Made by a program: the position numbers and the translations under genes. The notes below the pieces were generated by a model. That model ran no database searches and had not been told where the DNA came from. It was given only the letters and a program-made list of their open reading frames with translations. Below are positions 1 through 8,038 of a stretch of DNA of 64,000 nucleotides, piece after piece. The stretch is from Chromobacterium alkanivorans (GTDB lineage Bacteria; Pseudomonadota; Gammaproteobacteria; Burkholderiales; Chromobacteriaceae), in the NCBI RefSeq assembly GCF_016937655.1, contig NZ_JAFHKL010000009.1, positions 62,001 to 126,000 on the forward strand, given 5' to 3'. Every line of letters starts with the position of its first letter. Positions within the stretch are counted from its first letter, which is position 1.

Positions 1-1
1 C

Positions 2-529
2 AACGGCTTGCAGGACCAGGTCAGCTATGAAATGGCCAATCTGTTCGACGTCACAGAGGAATCCTTCGCCGCGCTCGGCCGCTTCGACAAGATGCTGGTG
101 GACCCGCCGCGCGACGGCGCGGTGCAGCTGTTGAAGGCCATCACCGAAGACACCGCGCCCAAGCGCATCGTCTACGTGTCCTGTAACCCGGCCACGCTGG
201 CGCGCGACGCCAATGTGCTGGTGCACACCAAGGGCTACACGCTGAAGGCGGCCGGCATCATCAATATGTTCCCGCACACCGCCCACGTGGAATCCGTGGC
301 CTGGTTCGAAAAGACCGGCCCGTGCAAGAGCCGCAGCGAAATCGCCGTGATCGAAGCCGCCGAAGAAGCCGAACGCGAAGCGGTCAAGGCGGCGCAGCGC
401 GCCGAAGCGGCGGCGGAAGCCGCCAAGAAGGAGCGGGAACTGGCGGAAAAGGCCGCGGCCAAGCAAGCGCGCCGCGATTATTATTTCGCCGAGCAAGCGC
501 GCCGCGAAGCGGAACAGCAAGCGCAGTAG
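2..529 (+). CDS. rlmD: 23S rRNA (uracil-C5)-methyltransferase RlmD, 3' part
   Basis: The gene enters from outside the window; the reading frame is open from base 2 to the TAG at 527-529. The visible protein is the C-terminal catalytic part of a TrmA/RlmD-type SAM-dependent RNA methyltransferase. It shows the DPPRDG motif and the [10 protein letters not shown] motif, whose cysteine is the catalytic nucleophile that attacks U1939 of 23S rRNA in this family. After the usual C-terminus ([10 protein letters not shown]) there is a roughly 60-residue tail very rich in Ala, Glu, Lys and Arg, probably a long charged helix. That tail is not part of the catalytic fold and could be a lineage-specific RNA-binding extension. 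A strong terminator follows directly. RlmD is preferred over the related TrmA because of the motif context, but the N-terminal iron-sulfur cysteines that would settle it lie outside the window. Confidence 0.88.
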   Translation, partial: NGLQDQVSYEMANLFDVTEESFAALGRFDKMLVDPPRDGAVQLLKAITEDTAPKRIVYVSCNPATLARDANVLVHTKGYTLKAAGIINMFPHTAHVESVAWFEKTGPCKSRSEIAVIEAAEEAEREAVKAAQRAEAAAEAAKKERELAEKAAAKQARRDYYFAEQARREAEQQAQ

Positions 530-542
530 ACCCGCATGCGAC

Positions 543-575
543 AAGCCTCCGGCCATGGCCGGGGGCTTTATTTTT
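543..575 (+). terminator. Rho-independent terminator after rlmD
   Basis: AAGCCTCCGGCC pairs with GGCCGGGGGCTT around an AT loop, with a single T-G wobble, and is followed by TTATTTTT. It starts 14 bases after the rlmD stop codon. Confidence 0.85.
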
Positions 576-593
576 GCCGTCGCCGCGCAGCTT

Positions 594-605
594 GTTTGAT
601 CAAAC
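594..605. promoter_or_regulatory. 12-bp perfect palindrome upstream of nupC
   Basis: GTTTGATCAAAC is a perfect palindrome in the 258-base gap between rlmD and nupC, about 180 bases before the nupC start. It could be a regulator site. It does not match the CRP consensus (TGTGA-N6-TCACA), and no partner is known. Confidence 0.25.
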
Positions 606-787
606 CGGCTGGTTTGCGATGGCGGATAAGCGCACAGTGGCGGGCGAATGCGTTTTACATGGAATCCTCGATAGCTTCATGTCAAAATTCGCCGTTCGCC
701 TAATCAACAATACCAAGCACACACAGCGGGCACGCCCGCCGAACGTCGCCGCTCCTGCCTGAAGGGCGGCCCATCAAGGCAATAAAC

Positions 788-1972
788 ATGCACATATTTC
801 AATTCGTCTTCGGACTGCTGGTTGTCTTCCTGCTGACCCAATTGGTGGCGCGCGACCGCAAGAACATCAAGATCCGCTACGTGCTGCAACTGGTGGTGGT
901 GGAACTGGCGCTGGCCTATTTCCTGCTGCACTCCAGCTACGGCCTGACCCTGGTGGGCGGCGTGGCCGGCGTGTTCGACAAGCTGATGAGCTACGCCGGC
1001 GAAGGCACTAACTTCGTGTTCGGCGGCCTGCTCAACCAGGGCGAGTTCAGCTTCTTCCTCAAGGTGCTGATGCCCATCGTCTACATCTCGGTGCTGATCG
1101 GCATCCTGCAACACATCCGCGTGCTGCCCTGGGTGATACGCGGCATAGGCTGGGTGCTGGCCAAGATCAGCGGCATGGGCAAGATCGAATCCTTCAACGC
1201 CGTAGGCTCCATGATCGTCGGCCAGTCCGAGAACTTCATCGCCTACAAGAACATCATCGGCAGCTTCTCGGAAAAGCGCATGTACACGCTGGCAGCCACC
1301 GCGATGTCCACGGTGTCGATGTCCATCGTCGGCTCCTATATGCAGATCATCCAGCCGCGCTACGTGGTCACCGCGCTGATCCTCAACCTGTTCAGCACCT
1401 TCATCGTGCTGTCGCTGATCAACCCCTACGACGCCAGCCAGGACGACGATGAGCTGATCAGCGCCGAAGCCGCCCACCGCATGTCCTTCTTCGAAATGCT
1501 GGGCGACTACATCATGGCCGGCTTCAAGATCGCCGTGATCGTCGGCGCGATGCTGATCGGCTTCATCGCGCTGATCACCACCGTCAACCACATCTTCGAT
1601 GCCATCTTTGGCGTCAACTTCCAGTACGTGCTGGGCTATGTGTTCTACCCGCTGGCCTGGCTGATGGGCATCCCGGCCGCCGACATCATGCCGGCCAGCA
1701 GCATCATGGCCACCAAACTGGTGACCAATGAATTCGTGGCGATGATGGAACTGAAAAAGCTCACCTCCCAGTTGTCGGAATACACCATAGGCGTGATCTC
1801 CATCTTCCTGGTGTCCTTCGCCAACTTCAGCTCCATCGGCATCATCGCCGGCGCGGTCAAGGGCCTGGACGAGGAGCGCGGCAATATGGTGTCCCGCTTC
1901 GGCCTGAAACTGGTGTACGGCTCCACCCTGGTCAGCATCCTGTCGGCGCTGATCGGCGGCCTGGTGCTGTAA
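788..1972 (+). CDS. nupC: NupC-type concentrative nucleoside transporter
   Basis: This 394-residue integral membrane protein imports nucleosides by proton or sodium symport in the inner membrane (CNT family). The sequence follows E. coli NupC almost end to end. Shared landmarks are an N-terminal helix followed by [11 protein letters not shown], the [10 protein letters not shown] motif near residue 75, the [12 protein letters not shown] motif near 145, the [15 protein letters not shown] segment, and the C-terminal [16 protein letters not shown] and [18 protein letters not shown] blocks that form the nucleoside and cation sites. Length matches the family (about 400 residues). The gene stands alone between two terminators, so it is probably monocistronic. 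The substrate range (pyrimidines versus purines) cannot be read from the sequence. Confidence 0.95.
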   Translation: MHIFQFVFGLLVVFLLTQLVARDRKNIKIRYVLQLVVVELALAYFLLHSSYGLTLVGGVAGVFDKLMSYAGEGTNFVFGGLLNQGEFSFFLKVLMPIVYISVLIGILQHIRVLPWVIRGIGWVLAKISGMGKIESFNAVGSMIVGQSENFIAYKNIIGSFSEKRMYTLAATAMSTVSMSIVGSYMQIIQPRYVVTALILNLFSTFIVLSLINPYDASQDDDELISAEAAHRMSFFEMLGDYIMAGFKIAVIVGAMLIGFIALITTVNHIFDAIFGVNFQYVLGYVFYPLAWLMGIPAADIMPASSIMATKLVTNEFVAMMELKKLTSQLSEYTIGVISIFLVSFANFSSIGIIAGAVKGLDEERGNMVSRFGLKLVYGSTLVSILSALIGGLVL

Positions 1973-1998
1973 AAGCCTCTACGCCCCTCCCGCCAACG

Positions 1999-2023
1999 GG
2001 CCCGGCCGCTGCCGGGCCTTTTT
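1999..2023 (+). terminator. Rho-independent terminator after nupC
   Basis: GGCCCGGC-CGCT-GCCGGGCC forms a perfect 8-bp stem with a tetraloop, followed by TTTTTC, 26 bases after the nupC stop. Confidence 0.92.
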
Positions 2024-2034
2024 CATGCCTCCGC

Positions 2035-2334
2035 TCAAGCCACCTTGTCGAGAAAAATCAGCTTGATCGGTTCCGCCAGCAATTCGTCGAAGCGCTGTTC
2101 GAAAGCCTGGAAATAAGGCGCGGCCAAGTGCTCGTCCAGCGCGGAACGGCTGACGAAAGCTTCCCGCATGTAAAAGCTGCCCGGCTCGTCCTTGAGCTCG
2201 AACAGGGTGTAATCGAGGTTGCCCGCCTCGCGGCGGGTAGGTTCGACCAAGGCGGTCAGCGCCGCGCGAAGCGCTTCGCGCTGGCCGGGCCTGGCCTTGA
2301 GCACGGCGATGCTGATCAGGGGCGATGTCGTCAA
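2035..2334 (-). CDS. Antibiotic-biosynthesis-monooxygenase (ABM) domain protein, putative quinol monooxygenase
   Basis: This 99-residue single-domain protein has the ferredoxin-like fold of the ABM family. The start IAVLKARPGQREALRAAL and the later block EAGNLDYTLFELKDEPGSFYMREAF, with its conserved Asn-Leu-x-Tyr and the FYMREAF strand, are typical of YgiN-like putative quinol monooxygenases, as is the length. Such proteins are cytoplasmic dimers that act without cofactors on quinols or similar aromatics, but members differ widely in substrate, so the true substrate is unknown. The gene is separated from the upstream phosphofructokinase gene by a terminator and is likely transcribed alone. 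Confidence 0.8.
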   Translation of the reverse strand: MTTSPLISIAVLKARPGQREALRAALTALVEPTRREAGNLDYTLFELKDEPGSFYMREAFVSRSALDEHLAAPYFQAFEQRFDELLAEPIKLIFLDKVA

Positions 2335-2492
2335 GACGTGGTTCTCCGTGGTTGAAATGATGAATCGGCGGCGGCGCGCTTGCCTACGCCTCAGGCGGCC
2401 AGTATGGCGACGCCGCTCGCGGCCAAACAGGCCGGGCGCGCGCAGACTCTTTCAATCCGCGTTTGAAAACGCCGCGCCGCGCGCCGCACCAT

Positions 2493-2520
2493 AAAAAAAC
2501 CCGGCTCCGCCGGGTTTTCT
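2493..2520 (-). terminator. Rho-independent terminator of the phosphofructokinase gene
   Basis: On the minus strand AAAACCCGGC-GGA-GCCGGGTTTTTTT makes a strong stem with a seven-T run, 19 bases past the phosphofructokinase stop. The plus-strand reading also carries TTTT, but no plus-strand gene enters it. Confidence 0.9.
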
Positions 2521-2538
2521 TCTGGATTGCAAACAGCC

Positions 2539-3756
2539 TCACACCTTGGGCCAGGCGATGGGCCGGTAATCCGGCAAGCCGTCCTTGAACGGCGGAATCC
2601 GCTCGCCCTCCATCAAGGGGCGCACATAGTCGAGGAAGGCCGGCGTCACGCTGAAGCCGTCGGCACCGATGAATTCCGGCGGCAGCCGCTTCTCCTGATC
2701 GCCCACCACCGCCAGCGGCACTTCCACCACGTCCCAGCAATAGGGATGGTTCTGGACGCGCTTGATGCCGGCCATCACCCCGCTCTTGCCGGCCAGCAGC
2801 CACTCCACCGCCCGCTCGCCCATGATGTAGGCCTGACGCACGTCCATGCTGGATCCCAGATGGCCGCCGGCGCGCTGCAGGTAATCCACCTGCGCCACGT
2901 GCGCGGAAATGCCGCGTTCGCGCAGCAGCAGCTGGGCGATCCAGTGGCCGGCGCCGCCCAGTTGCTCGTGGCCGTAGACCTCGGACTTCTTGGCTTCGGC
3001 GACGAAGCGGCCGTCGGCGTCGGTAATGCCCTCCGCCACCGCGATCGCGCATTGGCCGAAGCGCGCCAGCCTATCGTCCACCGCGGCGAGGAAGCGCTCG
3101 GCGTCGAAAGCCACTTCCGGCAGCAGCAGCAAATGCGGCGCTTCGCGCTCATTGCGCGCCGCCGCCGCGCAGGCCGCCGCCAACCAGCCGGTGTGGCGGC
3201 CCATGGTCTCCATGATGAAGACCCGGCCCCAGCCCATGCTGGTCATGTCCAGGCCCACCTCGCGCATCGCGCTGGCCAGGAATTTGGCGGAGGAACCGTA
3301 GCCGGGGCTGTTGTCGGTGCCCACCAGATCGTTGTCTATGGTCTTGGGAATGCCCACCACCTTGAGCGGATAAGCCATATGGCGTTCGAACTCCGCCAGC
3401 CTTTCGGCGCAGCCCAGCGAACCGTTGCCGCCGTTGACCAGCAGATAATGGATGTCGTGCCGGGCCAGCACTTCGCGCAGCCGCCTCCAGTCGTCGCCGG
3501 CCTCGGCGAAGCCGCCTATCATGCGCCGGCTGACGCCGAAGCTGCCGCCGGGCATGAAGGCCAGTTGGGCGATGGCCTCGTCCGACACCGCGTCGGTGTC
3601 GCACAAGCGGTCCTCCAGCAAGCCGGCCAGACCGTCGAAAGCGCCGTACATCGACAGGCCGCGCTTGCGCGCGGTTTCAATCGCGCCCTGCGCGGAAGCG
3701 TTCAACACCGCAGTCGGGCCGCCCGACTGCAAATATACGGCACGGGGTTTGGACAT
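2539..3756 (-). CDS. Phosphofructokinase, pyrophosphate-type clade with mixed phosphoryl-donor motifs
   Basis: This 405-residue protein interconverts fructose 6-phosphate and fructose 1,6-bisphosphate. The start at 3756 is chosen because AGGTGG lies five bases before that ATG and MSKPRAVYLQSGGPT matches the family N-terminus; a second ATG is directly upstream, and the longer reading only adds non-conserved residues. Motifs in order are SGGPT (11-15), GGNGS (109-113), PKTIDND (137-143, with the catalytic Asp in TIDND), NSPGYGSSAKF, the METMGRHTGW segment that binds fructose 6-phosphate, and a late LGSSMDVRQAY block. Length and overall look are of the PPi-dependent clade. The donor-site residues are mixed, however: Lys138 is the residue used with pyrophosphate, whereas Gly112 is the residue used with ATP, and Asn111 replaces the usual Mg-binding Asp. 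The donor is therefore uncertain. Confidence 0.85.
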   Translation of the reverse strand: MSKPRAVYLQSGGPTAVLNASAQGAIETARKRGLSMYGAFDGLAGLLEDRLCDTDAVSDEAIAQLAFMPGGSFGVSRRMIGGFAEAGDDWRRLREVLARHDIHYLLVNGGNGSLGCAERLAEFERHMAYPLKVVGIPKTIDNDLVGTDNSPGYGSSAKFLASAMREVGLDMTSMGWGRVFIMETMGRHTGWLAAACAAAARNEREAPHLLLLPEVAFDAERFLAAVDDRLARFGQCAIAVAEGITDADGRFVAEAKKSEVYGHEQLGGAGHWIAQLLLRERGISAHVAQVDYLQRAGGHLGSSMDVRQAYIMGERAVEWLLAGKSGVMAGIKRVQNHPYCWDVVEVPLAVVGDQEKRLPPEFIGADGFSVTPAFLDYVRPLMEGERIPPFKDGLPDYRPIAWPKV

Positions 3757-3938
3757 CATCGCCACCTGGAGAAATGGAGAATCAAACGGCGCGGCGCGCG
3801 GCCGGGCCGGGAATACCACAAACATACCACTGGCCGGAAAGCCGCCTCAAGCCGGACGGCGCCGCCATTCCCCATTTCCTTGACCGGCGGCAAATCCGCG
3901 CGCAAGTTGCCGCCGCGCTACAGCCGGCCTTGGTCCGC

Positions 3939-4739
3939 CTAATCCCAGCGCGGGCTGAACTCCGGATTGGCCAGCCGCTCGCCGCGCTCCAGACCGGCGA
4001 TGGCGTCCATGTCCGCCTCGCTCAAACTGAGCGCCTCCGCCTCCAGATTGGCGGCCAGGTTGGCGCGCCGGGTGGACGACGGGATCACCGACAACCCCCG
4101 GCGCAGCAGCCAGGCCAGGGCCACCTGCGCCGGGCTGGCCTGATGGCGCGCGGCGATGCGCTGCAACAGCGGTTCCGCCATCACCTTGCCGTAGGCCAGC
4201 GGCATATAGGCGGTGACCGGCACCCCCTGCTCGCGGCAGAAGTCCAGCAACTTGCGGTTTTGCAGGAAGGGATGCGCCTCCACCTGCTGGCTGGCGATCT
4301 CCCCCGGCCCCAAGGCCGCCAGCGCCTGGCGCAGATGGGCGATGGTGAAATTGGACACGCCTATCCGCCGCGTCAGCCCCTGCTGCCGGGCCTCGGCCAG
4401 CGCCTCCATGTATTCCGCCACCGGCAGCGCGTCGCCGGGCGACGGCCAATGGATCAGCGTCATGTCCACCTGTTCCACGCCCAACAGCTCCAGGCTGCGG
4501 CGCAGGCTGTCCGCCAGACGCTCCCGGCCCAGGTTCTCGGTCCAGATCTTGGTGGTGACGAAGACCTGCTCGCGCGGCAGCCCGCTCCGGCGCAAGGCCA
4601 GGCCCACCTCGGCCTCGTTGCCGTAAATCTGCGCGGTGTCGATGTGGCGATAACCCAACTCCAGCCCGGTCAACACCGAGTCCACCACCTGCTCTCCTTC
4701 CAGACGGAAGGTTCCCAAACCAATTTTCGGCATATCCAT
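3939..4739 (-). CDS. dkgB: 2,5-diketo-D-gluconate reductase B-like aldo/keto reductase
   Basis: This 266-residue NADPH-dependent aldo/keto reductase follows E. coli DkgB (YafB) closely through its length, including IGLGTFRLEGEQV, ELGYRHIDTAQIYGNEAEVG, DMTLIHWPSP, GVSNFTIAHL and the late VIPSSTRRANLAANLEA coenzyme loop. The catalytic tetrad is visible as Asp in HIDTAQIY, Tyr in the same stretch, Lys in VTTKIW and His in LIHWPSP. The start at 4739 is supported by AGGAAG seven bases upstream and by the family N-terminus; an in-frame ATG at 4787 would add unrelated residues. It probably reduces methylglyoxal, 2,5-diketogluconate or similar carbonyls in the cytoplasm. It lies on the same strand as the MFS exporter gene that starts at 5996 and may be cotranscribed with it. 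Confidence 0.9.
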   Translation of the reverse strand: MDMPKIGLGTFRLEGEQVVDSVLTGLELGYRHIDTAQIYGNEAEVGLALRRSGLPREQVFVTTKIWTENLGRERLADSLRRSLELLGVEQVDMTLIHWPSPGDALPVAEYMEALAEARQQGLTRRIGVSNFTIAHLRQALAALGPGEIASQQVEAHPFLQNRKLLDFCREQGVPVTAYMPLAYGKVMAEPLLQRIAARHQASPAQVALAWLLRRGLSVIPSSTRRANLAANLEAEALSLSEADMDAIAGLERGERLANPEFSPRWD

Positions 4740-4802
4740 GAATGAACTTCCTTTCCGTTGCGCGCCCCGCGGCGCTGCGTGTTTCAAGTCTTGATCCTGC
4801 GG

Positions 4803-5996
4803 TCAAACCGGCTGCGAACACAGCGCCGGCGTCCGCGCCGCGCGGCGGTCCAGCGCGCCGGACCAGGTGGTCAAGGCCAAGGCCGCCAGCACCACCAGCG
4901 CGCCTATCCACGGCGTGGCCAGCAAACCCAGCTCCGCCACCACCCAGCCGCCGGCCCAGGCGCCGCCGGCGATGCCGACGTTGAAGGCGGCGATGTTCAG
5001 GCCGGAGGCCACGTTCACCGCTTGCGGCGCGTCGCGTTCCGCCTGCCGCACCACATAGAGCTGCAAACCGGCCACATTGCCGAAGGCCACCGCGCCCCAG
5101 GCCAGCACCGTGGCCACCACCCAGGCCGGCGACGGCGCGGTGAAGGTCAGCGCCAGCAACACCAGCGCCAGCAAGGCGAAGATGATCTGCAAGGCGCGCA
5201 CCGGCCCCTTGCGGTCCGCCAGACGGCCGCCCCAGATATTGCCCGCCGCCACCGACACGCCGTACACCAGCATCACCAGCCCCACCCGCGACGGCGCGAA
5301 GCCGCTGACCTGCTCCAGCAGCGGCGCCAGATAGGTGAAGGCGATGAAAGAACCGCCGTAGCCCAGGGCCGTCATCGCGTACACCAGCAACAGCCGCGGC
5401 CGTTTCAGCACCGCCAGCTGCGCGGCCAGCGAGGCCGGCGGCGGCTGCGGGATGTCCGCGGGCACCAGCAGCAGGCTGCCGACCAAGGCCAGCACGCCCA
5501 GCGCCGAAACCGCCAGGAAAGTGGCCTGCCAACCCAGGGTCTGGCCGATGAAGGTGCCCAGCGGCACCCCGGTCACCAGCGCCACCGTGAGGCCGCTGAA
5601 CATCAGCGCGATGGCGCTGGCCGCCTTGTCCTTGCTCACCAGGCCGGTGGCGATGGTAGAGCCTATGGAAAAGAACACCCCGTGCGCCAGGCCGGTGAGC
5701 ACCCGCGCCGCCATCAGCGCCTGGTAGCCCGGCGCCTGCCAGGCCACCAGATTGCCCAGGGTGAACAAGGCCATCAGCGCCAGCAGCAAGGGTTTGCGCG
5801 GCACGCGGCCGGTCAGCGCGGTCAACAGCGGCGCGCCCACCGCCACGCCCAGCGCGTACAGGCTGACCAGCAGGCCGGCGGACGGCAGCGACACCCCCAG
5901 GCCGGCGGCTATGGTGGGAATCAGGCCCACGATGACGAATTCGGTGGTGCCAATGGCGAAGGCGCTCAAGGTCAGCGCCCATAAGGCAAGCGGCAT
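4803..5996 (-). CDS. MFS efflux transporter, DHA1 family (YdhP/NepI-like)
   Basis: This 397-residue membrane protein has about twelve hydrophobic segments. The opening LSAFAIGTTEFVIVGLIP is characteristic of the DHA1 drug/arabinose/purine exporter group, and the GxLxDRxGxR-type loop appears as GGRLADRKGPVRAL between helices 8 and 9. ATG at 5996 has GGGAGA just upstream; the longer reading begins in non-hydrophobic sequence. The gene diverges from a LysR regulator that starts at 6127, the usual arrangement for a transporter controlled by its neighbour, and is followed 63 bases on by dkgB. The substrate is unknown; members export purine ribonucleosides, arabinose or drugs. Confidence 0.88.
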   Translation of the reverse strand: MPLALWALTLSAFAIGTTEFVIVGLIPTIAAGLGVSLPSAGLLVSLYALGVAVGAPLLTALTGRVPRKPLLLALMALFTLGNLVAWQAPGYQALMAARVLTGLAHGVFFSIGSTIATGLVSKDKAASAIALMFSGLTVALVTGVPLGTFIGQTLGWQATFLAVSALGVLALVGSLLLVPADIPQPPPASLAAQLAVLKRPRLLLVYAMTALGYGGSFIAFTYLAPLLEQVSGFAPSRVGLVMLVYGVSVAAGNIWGGRLADRKGPVRALQIIFALLALVLLALTFTAPSPAWVVATVLAWGAVAFGNVAGLQLYVVRQAERDAPQAVNVASGLNIAAFNVGIAGGAWAGGWVVAELGLLATPWIGALVVLAALALTTWSGALDRRAARTPALCSQPV

Positions 5997-6126
5997 GATG
6001 TTCTCCCAAAGAAAAGCCGAATCGGGCCCGCCCTTGCGGGCCAAACGAATAAGGCCGCATTCTCCGCGCTTGCCAGCCGCGGAAAAATCCGCTTCACTGA
6101 CAAAAACTTTTGCTCAGGAGTCAATA

Positions 6127-7062
6127 ATGCTGCCAATGGAGGCATTGATTGCGTTTGTCTCAGTCATAGACGCCGGCTCCTTCTCCGCCGCCGCGGAACG
6201 GCTGAACCAAACCCCGTCCGGCATCAGCCGCAGCGTCAGCCGCTTGGAAAAACAACTGGGCGTGGCGCTGATCACCCGCACCACCCGCCGGCTGGACCTG
6301 ACGGCGGAAGGCCGCTGGCTGCTGGAGCGCGCGCGGCGCATCCTGGCCGAGCTGCAGGACACCGAGGCCCAGCTGGCCGCCAGCCTGGCCCAGCCCAGCG
6401 GCCTGCTGCGCGTCAACGCCGCCACCCCCATCCTCACCCGGCTGATCGCGCCGCTGGCCGCCGGCTTCCTGGAGCGCCATCCGCTGGTGCGGCTGGAGCT
6501 GGTGGGCGCGGAAGGCATCGTCGACCTGATAGAAGAGCGCGCCGACGTCGCCATCCGCGTCGGCATGGGCGCGCTGGCGGACTCCAGCCTCAGCGCCCGG
6601 CGCCTGGGCGACAGCCGCATCCGCCTGGTGGCCTCGCCGGACTATCTGCGCCACCGCGGCGCGCCGGACGACGTCGACGCGCTGGCGCGGCACCGGCTGC
6701 TGGGCTTCACCGCGCCGGAAACGCTCAATCAATGGCCGCTGCGCCACCGCGGCGGCAACGGCCTGGCCATCCAGCCCGCGCTCGCCGCCTCCAGCGGCGA
6801 AACCTTGCTGCATCTGGCGCTGAACGGCGCCGGCATCGCCTGCCTCAACGACCTGCTCACCGCCGAAGACCTGCGCAGCGGCCGCCTGCTGCCGGTGCTG
6901 GACGCCGTCAGCCTGCCGTGGAGCCAGACCATCTGGGCGGTGTTCTACAAACAGGGCGCGCTGGCGCCGCGCGTCGGCGCCTGGGTGGACTACCTGGCCG
7001 CGGAACTGGGCCAGAGGCTGGACCGGCCGCCGGAGGGACAAAAAACCCCGCGGCCATCATGA
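6127..7062 (+). CDS. LysR-family transcriptional regulator, divergent from the MFS exporter
   Basis: This 311-residue protein has an N-terminal winged helix-turn-helix (residues about 4-62, with the recognition helix in TPSGISRSVSRLEKQLGV) and a C-terminal LysR substrate-binding domain (about 90-300). The start at 6127 follows CAGGAG with a six-base spacer; upstream in-frame codons run into the divergent promoter region and are rejected. The protein resembles the large YafC/DsdC-like group of single-target regulators. It probably binds the 130-base gap it shares with the MFS gene and controls that gene and itself. The effector cannot be inferred. Confidence 0.9.
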   Translation: MLPMEALIAFVSVIDAGSFSAAAERLNQTPSGISRSVSRLEKQLGVALITRTTRRLDLTAEGRWLLERARRILAELQDTEAQLAASLAQPSGLLRVNAATPILTRLIAPLAAGFLERHPLVRLELVGAEGIVDLIEERADVAIRVGMGALADSSLSARRLGDSRIRLVASPDYLRHRGAPDDVDALARHRLLGFTAPETLNQWPLRHRGGNGLAIQPALAASSGETLLHLALNGAGIACLNDLLTAEDLRSGRLLPVLDAVSLPWSQTIWAVFYKQGALAPRVGAWVDYLAAELGQRLDRPPEGQKTPRPS

Positions 7063-7141
7063 AACTCAGGAACTGAATTAATTTTCCGCTTACAAAAACA
7101 ATGAGATAGACAAATTTCGGCGGCCGCCGCCCGCTCGCGCC

Positions 7142-7903
7142 ATGACCACCCTGCCCCCAAAGCTCACCGCCGCCGTCGACGGCGTCGCCATGGAATACAT
7201 CGCCGTCGGCGACGCGACCCCGCCCATCGTGCTGATCAACGACGCCGGCGCGCCGATGGAAAGCTGGTACAAAGTGCTGCCGGGACTGGAAGCGCTCAGC
7301 GGCGTGTTCGCCTACAACCGCTGCGGCATCGGCAACAGCGGCAACGCCCGCGAGGCGCAGACCGGCGCCGCGATGATGGAAACCCTGCGCGCGCTGCTGT
7401 TCAAGGCGGACCTGGCCCCGCCCTATGTGCTGGTGGCCCACGCGCTGGGCGGCCTGATCGCCAATCTGTTCGCCCGCAGCTACGCCGGCGAAGTGGCCGC
7501 CGTGGTGCTGCTGGACGCCGTCGCGCCGGAAGACATCAGCGCGCTGGACGCGCGGCAAGGCCGGCTGGGCCAGTTGCTGCGCCGGGCGCTGGACCTGGCC
7601 CAGGACCGGGACACCCTGAACGAAACCGGCCACTTGCGCCGCAGCGCGGAGCAGATCGCCGAAGCGCCGCCCTTCCCCGACATCCCGCTGTTCGTGATCA
7701 GCGGCGGCGCGCCGGGCCTGGCCTGGCTCACCTCCAAAGCGGTGCAGGACGCCCGCGCCGAAGGCCAGCGCCGCTTGGCGGCGCTGTCGCCGCGCGGCCG
7801 CCACCTCGTCGCCGCCCGCAGCGGCCACTTTCCGCAATTCTCCGAACCGGAACAGGTCGTCTCCGCGGTGCGCGACGCGCTGGCCGCCTCCGCCGCTCGC
7901 TAA
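7142..7903 (+). CDS. Alpha/beta-hydrolase-fold protein lacking the nucleophile serine
   Basis: This 253-residue protein has the alpha/beta-hydrolase layout: strand plus oxyanion region (IVLINDAGAPMESW, 29-42), the YNRCGIGNSG turn (58-67), the nucleophile elbow (97-104), an acid in LLDAVAPED and a C-terminal catalytic His in RSGHFPQF. The elbow reads V-A-H-A-L-G-G, with Ala101 (codon GCG at 7442-7444) exactly where the Gly-x-Ser-x-Gly serine should be. The protein is therefore probably not an ordinary serine hydrolase; it may be a binding protein, a cofactor-free enzyme that does not need the serine, or inactive. The ribosome-binding site is weak. Its TAA stop codon is also the left flank of a MITE-like element. 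Confidence 0.78.
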   Translation: MTTLPPKLTAAVDGVAMEYIAVGDATPPIVLINDAGAPMESWYKVLPGLEALSGVFAYNRCGIGNSGNAREAQTGAAMMETLRALLFKADLAPPYVLVAHALGGLIANLFARSYAGEVAAVVLLDAVAPEDISALDARQGRLGQLLRRALDLAQDRDTLNETGHLRRSAEQIAEAPPFPDIPLFVISGGAPGLAWLTSKAVQDARAEGQRRLAALSPRGRHLVAARSGHFPQFSEPEQVVSAVRDALAASAAR

Positions 7904-8023
7904 GAGCCTGTTCAAAGTCTCGCGAGCAAGGGCGAGACAAGGCGAAAACTAGCGAAAAAGCGGAATGTACACGCGGTACGACAAGGAGGCGCAACGCTGG
8001 ATCAGGAGTGTTGTTAGCGGGTC
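7904..8023. repeat. Chimeric MITE-like element (family A left half, family B right half)
   Basis: This 120-bp element is flanked by TAA at 7901-7903 and 8024-8026. Its first ~75 bases, beginning GAGCCTGTTCAAAGTCTC, match the reverse complement of the right half of the family A copy at 57943-58082. Its last ~45 bases, ending GTTAGCGGGTC, match the reverse complement of the left half of the family B copy at 58086-58195. The left TAA is the stop codon of the hydrolase-fold gene. The junction lies near a GTAC shared by both families, around 7975. Confidence 0.8.
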
Positions 8024-8038
8024 TAAACCGTCCTCCCG

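Noticed and set aside
2527-3942. 471-codon plus-strand ORF over the phosphofructokinase gene
   Set aside because: The translation is His/Gln/Arg/Ala-rich with no motifs; the opposite strand encodes a clear phosphofructokinase.
5752-6126. Upstream extension of the LysR regulator
   Set aside because: The extra residues overlap the divergent MFS gene antisense. CAGGAG before ATG 6127 and the normal LysR N-terminus fix the start.
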